DNA from: Entamoeba histolytica HM-1:IMSS | Lineage: Eukaryota > Evosea > Mastigamoebida > Endamoebidae | Length of the DNA stretch: 57,900 nucleotides | Assembly (NCBI RefSeq): GCF_000208925.1 | Contig: NW_001914943.1 | Span: forward strand, 1 to 57,900 | Direction of reading: 5' to 3' | In this document: positions 51,127 through 57,900 of the stretch, piece after piece | Layout: each line of letters starts with the position of its first letter | Numbering within the stretch: the stretch's first letter is position 1 | The notes under the pieces: generated by a model | What the model saw: the letters and a program-made list of their open reading frames with translations, nothing else | Database searches by the model: none | Told to the model about the DNA's origin: nothing | Made by a program: the position numbers and the translations under genes

Positions 51127-51943
51127 ATTATTTTATATTTCTAGTCTAATAAACATCTATTAAATTTTGTCTCATTTCTTCTTCAAAGATCTTTGATCAT
51201 CGATAGTCATGTATGTCACATTTTTATTTAGCAATTCTTTCTTAATGAAATTTTAATTTATTTATTTTTTTAACATTTTACCATCATCATATCTTTTTAA
51301 ATAAAAAAAATTCATCACCATCAAGAATATTATTAATAACTAATTAAAAACTAATTAATTAAATAACATTATAATTTATCATTTGTTATTCTTTACATAT
51401 TAACTATATTATTGTTTTTTTTTTATTAGAATATATGTATATTTTAAGGTTATATCTATTTTATTAAATAATATTGACTCATTTTTTATTATCATTTAAT
51501 TATTTTGATTTGTTTTATCAAATCACTTTGATATTTATTTCATTATTTTAATTTAATACATCAACTATTTGATACTTATTTGATGAGTATATGTATATTA
51601 TTTACCTTTTATTATTTATTATGTTTATGTTATTATTTGTATTTATTTTATTTTAATTGTATTTTGTTATTATTCATTCTTTTATACTTGTTATTCTATT
51701 ATTTTCCTTATGTCATTTACTTTAATGTTTTTATTTGTGTTACTCTTCATTTTTTATTGTTGATATCGTTCAGTAATATTGATAATACAATATAAACTAT
51801 TTTAATGATATAATAAATAATATCAAAACATAACTTATCATATTATTATTATTATTTGTTTAAATATTCTTTTTTTATATTTTATCTAATTATTCAGTAT
51901 TTCTTTTATTATTAATATTCTGTTTAATATTCTTTTTCAGTCA
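51127..51943. other. AT-rich spacer
   Basis: About 800 bp of T-rich low-complexity DNA. The plus-strand frame 51580-51795 is a Phe/Leu/Tyr run and not credible. Confidence 0.45.
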
Positions 51944-52093
51944 ATGACGTACAAGACGTTTTATTATAGTTATCATCAAACAATGTCATTGAGTCTTGTA
52001 AAACAAGAGAAACAAGACTCAGCATTTATTGGAATAGATGAGAATCAATCAAATAAGATAGTATATGAGAGTGAATTAGATTTAGTTGGTTAG
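51944..52093 (+). CDS. Tiny orphan ORF (49 aa), possibly a lost gene's exon
   Basis: ATG-initiated, ends TAG, with normal composition in a T-rich desert (…SLVKQEKQDSAFIGIDENQSNK…). It is preceded by TCTTTTTCAG, which looks like a splice acceptor. It could be a last-exon relic. It contains GAGTCTTG...CAAGACTC, an 8-bp inverted repeat. Weak support. Confidence 0.25.
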   Translation: MTYKTFYYSYHQTMSLSLVKQEKQDSAFIGIDENQSNKIVYESELDLVG

Positions 52094-52099
52094 ATTTAA

Positions 52100-55000
52100 A
52101 TAATTAAATATGAAATTAAGAAAAGAACAAATAGAAAGTAAGGTATAATAAAAATAATGAAGAGAAAAACAAAAAATTAAATTGGTGTTTACATTCTGAT
52201 AAAAACCATTGTTCATATGAGAATTTCTTCTCATCTTATCTTCTATTTCTATTCTTCATCATTTCGTTTTTTCTATGTTATTATTGTTATCAGTATAATC
52301 TCACATTATCTCATAATGTTTTTCATGTTCTTCAACACTACTTTTATAATAACCACCATAGTATTTAGATTCATTTTCCTTATACTATTTTAATTGAGTC
52401 TGTATTAGTTAATCCATTTATTGTAATTATAATTATTATAGTTAGTACTATGTTCATTCTTTTAACTTTTCTGATATATTTTAGTAGTTTAGAATATATA
52501 TTTACATTCTTATCTCATTCTATTGTCATAACAATTATAATTACATTTTTTTTCTTTAAGTCTCTCACATAACTATTAATTCTTTTATGAATATTATCTT
52601 CTTGTTTCATTACAACTTTTTAACTCACTATAATGATGCAGTTTCTTTTCTATATTCTTTTTTGATTCATTTATTACCACTAACATCATCTTATTCTTTT
52701 TCTCTCTTATTATTTGTAGTGTTTCATCACATAAAATTCATATTTGATCTTCATTTCTCTCTAGATACATTTCAATACTCTATTGTGTTTATACGTACGT
52801 TTTTTTCTTTATAATAATGCAGTTCAATAATATAGTATCATTTGTTGCTTTTTTTTCTTGCATATTAGATATATTGCATATGTAATTTCATGTTAAATAG
52901 CTGGTTTTCAAACACTAATGTTTGATACTTTCAATTGAGTATATTCTTTTCTCTCTCTATTATTTTGTTAAAATATATTGCATGACTTTCTCTGATCTGT
53001 CATTTTGCTTTCAAATTCATTCATTATTTCATTACATATTTTCATCTTCATTCATTCATTTGTATAATGAGTTTGGAATATTTCTTTCATATAGCATTAT
53101 ATTTAGTTTGTCTTGTTTCAATTTCTATTCTTCGTAAAAAATCATATTCTCATCCATTTATTCTTCAATACTTTTCATTACATTCTTAATGTATCTTACA
53201 TTCTTATTCATTGTAGAATGAAATACTCCTAACTATTTTTTATTGATGTTCTTCATATACTAATGATACATTCTTCATACTCTGTTGTATTTCTATGTTT
53301 CATTTCTTAACTATTCAACATTTGTTGTTATTCACTTCCATTTTAATAGCTTTAAGAGTTTTAAGTATTTTGTGATATGCTTTTCACATTCCTTCATTTA
53401 TTTCACTTGTTACTTTCATTCTTTTTTCATTAATATCATCCAATACATTTGATATTATTTTCATTTGTAATATGAATAGTAGCGATAAGAGTTAATATCC
53501 TTGAAATATTCAACATTTCAATTGAACTTCTCCTATTTCTTATTTGTATTTACATCAAATTCATCTTTTGAATATACTTTTTATCATTTCTGTTATTACA
53601 AATTTTGTTTGAAGTATCTTAATGCTATTTTATCTATTTCTTATTTACTGATTCATATACTTTCTTAATAATGTTAGATGAGTATAAATATCTTGTTTTA
53701 GTTGCTTCTCATGTGTTTCTTTCAAGTAACTTCCATACGCTTCATTCTTTATCTTCAGTGCTTCCTCTTTTAACTCAATATTGGATTATGTTTAATTGAT
53801 ATTTTGTTTCATTATTCATGTGCTGTTTTTCTATATTATTCTTGATGATTGGTGTGAACATTTTCATAGTTACATTCAAACAAGTGATTTGTCAACACTT
53901 CTTTTTCTTTGTTCATTTCATTTGATTTTATATTAACATTATTCTTCAAATTATTATTTCTTTTTTTGATCATTTCTTGTATTTCTATCTATTCATTGAA
54001 TAATGTGACTATCCTATCTCTCATATTTTCTAATATTTTTTAGTAATATAATTGAATATTATCTATTCCAAGTACTTTCCATTTTGATATTCTTATCATT
54101 TCTATTGTTTATTCTTCTTTGTGGGTTTCACAAATTCCAATTTCTATTCCAATTTCATTCATCATTTACTTGAACTTCTTGTTATTTTCACAATCTATGA
54201 GTGTCTGTCAAATACTTTCATCTATAACTCAATAGTTTCTTCATCACTTTGTCTTTCTGTTGTTTCAATTCTCTCATTTATTTTCTTTTCTATTTTCTTT
54301 CCATTCATGCTTTGTGTCTTGTTGATGTATATTCATCTTCTTTCTCATTTCAATCAGTTATTTCAATTAGTTGATTTTTCATCACAATCTACTGTATTTT
54401 TCTTCATTTATTGTTCTTAGTCTCTTCATTATTTTTAGTTTCATATACTATTCTCTAACAAGCACGTTATTCAATTTATTACCTCTACTTTGTGTTATTA
54501 CTTCATATCCGCTTTTATATCAAACAAATTCATTTTAAGATATGTCTTGATGATGCTTATATTTTGTAGATATTGTATTTATTGAATGCCATTTCCACGC
54601 ATTTCCACTTCTCATTCAGATACAAGATTATTTCATTGCATATTCTTGAGTTGATGTAGTGTCAAATAGAAATTCATTGTTTATTTCCATTCTTGCTACT
54701 TCTTCAATCGGTTTGTTCAAGAATATCCGATCTAATTCATCTTTTACTTTTCTTTTTAACATTACCACGACTTTCTCATTTTCTATTCTTTCATCACTTT
54801 TAACTATTTTATTCACGTTTTGATTGATATATTCAAATATTTCATGGTTATTCATTTGATTTTTCATGCTATTTTTACATACTCATCATCTGCATTTCAA
54901 TTCATAATTTTCATGATATCTCTTCGATTTCACTCCATCTTAATTTTCTTCTTGGTTTAATATTCATTTTCTTAATTCAAACACAATCTCATCTTATTCT

Positions 55001-56000
55001 TTTTGTTTCTTTCAAATATTCATTGATGGTGATGTGGTTATTTTCAGATGAACAACATATTATAGCAGTCTTTATGTTTCTTTCTTTGATTAGTCTTGCG
55101 AATTGAATGGCATAAGTAATAGTTGTGATTCATCTTGAGCTGTCACTCTCTTTGAACCCGCTTCAGTTTTTGCCATTGTTATTTTCACTTTGTTCTCTTG
55201 TACGTTTGTTGGTTGACTTACAGAAGTTCTTCTCCTTTTGGTTGTTCCATTCGATATTTCCTTGTACTTCATCCCATTACTCACATAAGTAAAATTTTTA
55301 CTTCCATTTAAGTTTCTAACTATTTTCGGTGATTTACTTGTTTGGTTTTTTTATTCCAGTTAGTAATTTCTATGGTTTTCTTCTTTGACAAACACAACTT
55401 CCATTCCTTGATATTGTCTATTCTTCATTTACTCTATCATTTCCTTCACATGATTTATTTTTCTTTTCATTATTTCCAATTTTTTATGATGGAGTTTTTT
55501 CTTCAAGTAGTTGATTGTTCATTTCTTCTATTGACTGTTGCGATTTTCTCTGGAACTCTTCTACTTATTTCATCAACACTCCAATTTGTTCATAAATTTT
55601 ATGTCTCTTGGTTTTGTTTCATTTATTCGACTTTGTTATTCCATTCTTCACTTTTCTTTTTTTTCTTTATCTCTTTCTTGATCTTTCATTTATCCATGTT
55701 CATCTTTTCATTTTGTTCATTCAATTGTCTCAACAAACTTCCAATTTCCTTATTCTTTTGTCTCATTTCTCATTTTTTATTTCCATTCTTCTTCTTTTCT
55801 TTTGACAACTTTTGTTACTTTACTTTTTTTCACTTACTTTCTTTTTGACATTCATTAACCATGCACCAAACAGCCTTCTGTTAGTTTCTGTTATTTTTAT
55901 ACTTCCTTTTTAATTTTATTGTATTTCTTGTCTTAGAAGTGTTATTTTTTCTTCAGACATAGGTATTTCTGTTTCATGTGAAATACAATGTAAATGAAAT
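52100..56000 (-). mobile_element. Heavily decayed LINE, minus strand
   Basis: T-rich on plus, so Lys/Glu-rich on minus. Reading the minus strand from 56000 down, the 55848-55342 stretch is a coiled-coil-like, Lys-rich ORF1. The 55284-55090 stretch resembles the basic end of ORF1 (GTTKRRRTSVSQPTN...). The stretch near 54070 reads RISKWKVLGID, the WK.PGID motif of the RT domain. An ATGGATGA near 53150 may be the YMDD trace. Many stops make it an old remnant. Boundaries are approximate. Confidence 0.55.
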
Positions 56001-57070
56001 GAATGGTATAAACTAATTATCACTTAAATAAAACTATATTTTAATTGAAAAGTTCAATTAAGTCACGTTTATTTATTTTTACTATAGTACAAACTCATCC
56101 AGTGATAATTTTCTTTAAAATATCTCGTTCTTTTTATTTTTTTTCTTTCAAACTCTTCTATTTTTATTCTTTATTTCACAACTTTATCTTATGCTTTTAC
56201 TATTTATTAGATACTATTCATAATGAATAAATTTCCATTATTCATTTTTATTATCTGTTCTATAAGTCTTTGTTTCATATGTTATAATACAATTTTATTT
56301 TATATTAGTTTTTCTCTTTCATTTTCTATTCTTATATTTCACATTCTTTTCTGAATATACTTAAATACATTACACCGTTTTTCTTTTCTTTTCTTCTTTT
56401 CCTTGTTTATTAAATTATTTATTTTCTATTTTCTAATTTATTCATTGTTTTATATTCATTTCTTCTTATTATTCTGTTATTTACTCTTTTATTTCATTTT
56501 ATTTCTCATGCATTTGCTGTTCTTGTATTATGTAGCACATTCACATCATATTCTTTTTATTCTTTCATTTGAGTTATTTTCTTCTCTTCATGTTTAATTC
56601 ATCAAATATATAACTAACTATCAACAACACTGTCATTTCTATAATTTTCTTTAATAATTCATTTCTCTCTAGTGTGAATAAGCTCATTTTATCATTTACT
56701 TCAAACTTAATCTTTTCATTCTTCAATTAATTCATCACTCTTCTAAAAGTAATTTTGTTGTTTTCATTCTGATAATTTCATGATAGAAATTAATCAGACT
56801 ATGTTGACTTCTTTTAAACATTCTAAGAATGATAACTTTGTTATGAAAGAAATAGAAAAAGAAATATGAAAAGAAATATAAAAAATAAAATACATCAATA
56901 TCATTCTTATTCATGGAAGTGAAATTAGTCTTTTCAATCAATGATTAAAATTGTAATTTTTGTGTTTTTAATTTTATCATTTCTTTCTTTTTGAAATGAT
57001 ATGTATTATGATACTAATTTTATAGCATTTAACATACATTTAACATATGATTGATATAATCAATATTTCA
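56001..57070. other. T-rich spacer before the right repeat arm
   Basis: No gene seen; the plus-strand frames here (56045-56230, 56403-56597) are low-complexity Phe/Leu runs. Confidence 0.4.
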
Positions 57071-57900
57071 AATCAAGAACGAAAATTAGCAAAGAAATAA
57101 TGCATCTAAATAATTTACAAAAAAGAAAAAAGATGCAAAATAATTTGCATCCATAGAATTTTCCATTTATTATATTTTGCTCCTAAAAAAATAAAAAAAA
57201 TAAAAAAATATGATAAATACAGAATATATAAATATTTATGTTTATATTTTATGATCATTTCTATTCATTTTGTATGAAATATTAATGAAATAGATGATTT
57301 GATGAATCATATTTATTTTTATTCTTTTTATTCTTTTATTTATATGTTATTTATCTATCTTATTTTTATATATTTATTTCTCTGTTTATATTATTTATAT
57401 CATATGTTTATCTATATATTATTATATTATTCTTATTTTATGTTTTTTATGTTTATATTATTTAGATTTTCTTATTGTTATTCTTTTATATTTAGTTGTA
57501 TTTGTTTATTTGAATATTTATCTTTATCATTTTTATATTATTATCATTTATATCTATTTTCATTTTATATTTATTCTCTTTTGATTTATATTAATATTAA
57601 ATTTATCTTTTATATTTTGATTTTATTATTATATCATTTATTATCATTTCTATATTTATTTATCATTTATTATTATATCATTTATTATCATTTCTATATT
57701 TATTTATCATTTATTCTTATTATTCTTTTTTTCTATATTCTATATCATATATTCATATCATTTTCATTTATATGTTATCACTTATTACATGTTATAATAA
57801 CATAACATATATTATTGAATATATAATAAATATCATAATGAAGTTATACATATAAATAATAAACATAAAAAAGAGTAAAATATTTTTCATTAATAAAATA
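57071..57900 (-). repeat. Long inverted repeat, right arm (>=0.83 kb, continues past window)
   Basis: Reverse complement of 8526-9312 up to the window end. It is longer by about one 44-bp tandem duplication (57622-57712). The inner boundary ACGAAAATTAGC is the same as in the left arm. Confidence 0.8.
57622..57712. repeat. 44-bp tandem duplication inside the right arm
   Basis: A 44-bp unit containing ATTATATCATTTATTATC appears twice in a row (~57625-57668 and 57669-57712). The left arm has one diverged copy (near 8720-8760), so the duplication arose after the arms separated. Confidence 0.7.

Noticed and set aside
55342..55848. 168-codon plus-strand hydrophobic frame
   Set aside because: It is the antisense of a decayed minus-strand LINE ORF1; T-rich DNA gives Phe/Leu/Ser runs.
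57299..57805. 168-codon plus-strand frame rich in Phe, Tyr, Ile, Leu that looks like a membrane protein
   Set aside because: It lies inside the AT-rich repeat arm; the composition follows from T-rich DNA, and the left arm copy does not keep the frame.

Overview
The window looks like nuclear DNA of an Entamoeba of the E. histolytica / E. dispar / E. nuttalli group. It is very AT-rich, with compact mostly intronless genes. The few introns I can place all start GTTTGT and are 46-77 nt long. Core promoters show TATTTAAA boxes and, in one case, a GAAC element. Gene content fits too: the bifunctional AdhE-type alcohol dehydrogenase (870 aa), a cysteine synthase, a Rab11-type GTPase and TLDc-like proteins, plus LINE/SINE retroelements of EhLINE/EhSINE type. 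I cannot assign the species from sequence alone.

Left flank (1-11.6 kb): retroelement graveyard. A LINE (1-~4450) keeps most of ORF2 in broken frames, with reverse transcriptase motifs, a CCHC knuckle and the restriction-enzyme-like endonuclease end. A SINE with a 19-bp target-site duplication follows (~4742-5292), then a second, more decayed LINE (~5340-6720) and several kb of low-complexity AT-rich DNA. That stretch contains one arm (8526-9312) of a ~0.8 kb repeat whose inverted copy is at the far right edge (57071-57900).

Gene block (11.7-51.1 kb), left to right: PDI-like secreted protein (+); OCRL-type inositol 5-phosphatase (-); RGS-domain protein (+, probably with a 5' exon); C9orf72-like DENN protein (+); importin alpha (-); Vps45 (+); Tc1/mariner-type DNA-binding protein (+); a SINE with target-site duplication; short importin-beta C-terminal protein (+); cysteine synthase (-); AdhE (-); an unrecognised protein with a basic tail (+); RRM protein (+); unknown (-); secreted Lys/Ala-rich protein (-); ribosomal protein uS9/RPS16 (-); metallophosphoesterase (+); three-part FAD oxidoreductase broken by a 100-N gap (+); TLDc-like protein (+); Rab11-like GTPase (-); secreted Cys-rich protein with QPKED repeats (-, one intron); second C9orf72-like protein (+, one intron); GPI-anchored-type surface protein (-, one intron revealing its signal peptide); START-domain protein (-).

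Membrane traffic is a recurring theme (OCRL-like phosphatase, two C9orf72-like proteins, Vps45, Rab11-like, START), although these are separately transcribed genes and not an operon. The metabolic pair AdhE and cysteine synthase are neighbours on the same strand.

Right flank (51.1-57.9 kb): T-rich DNA holding a decayed minus-strand LINE (~52.1-56.0 kb), then the second repeat arm. The most interesting signals are structural. The LINE and the SINE at 26 kb share a 3' module whose stem-loop is preserved by a compensatory base change. The two SINEs share a 5' module with tRNA-like A and B boxes and a long-range stem. Two C9orf72-family paralogues lie in one window.
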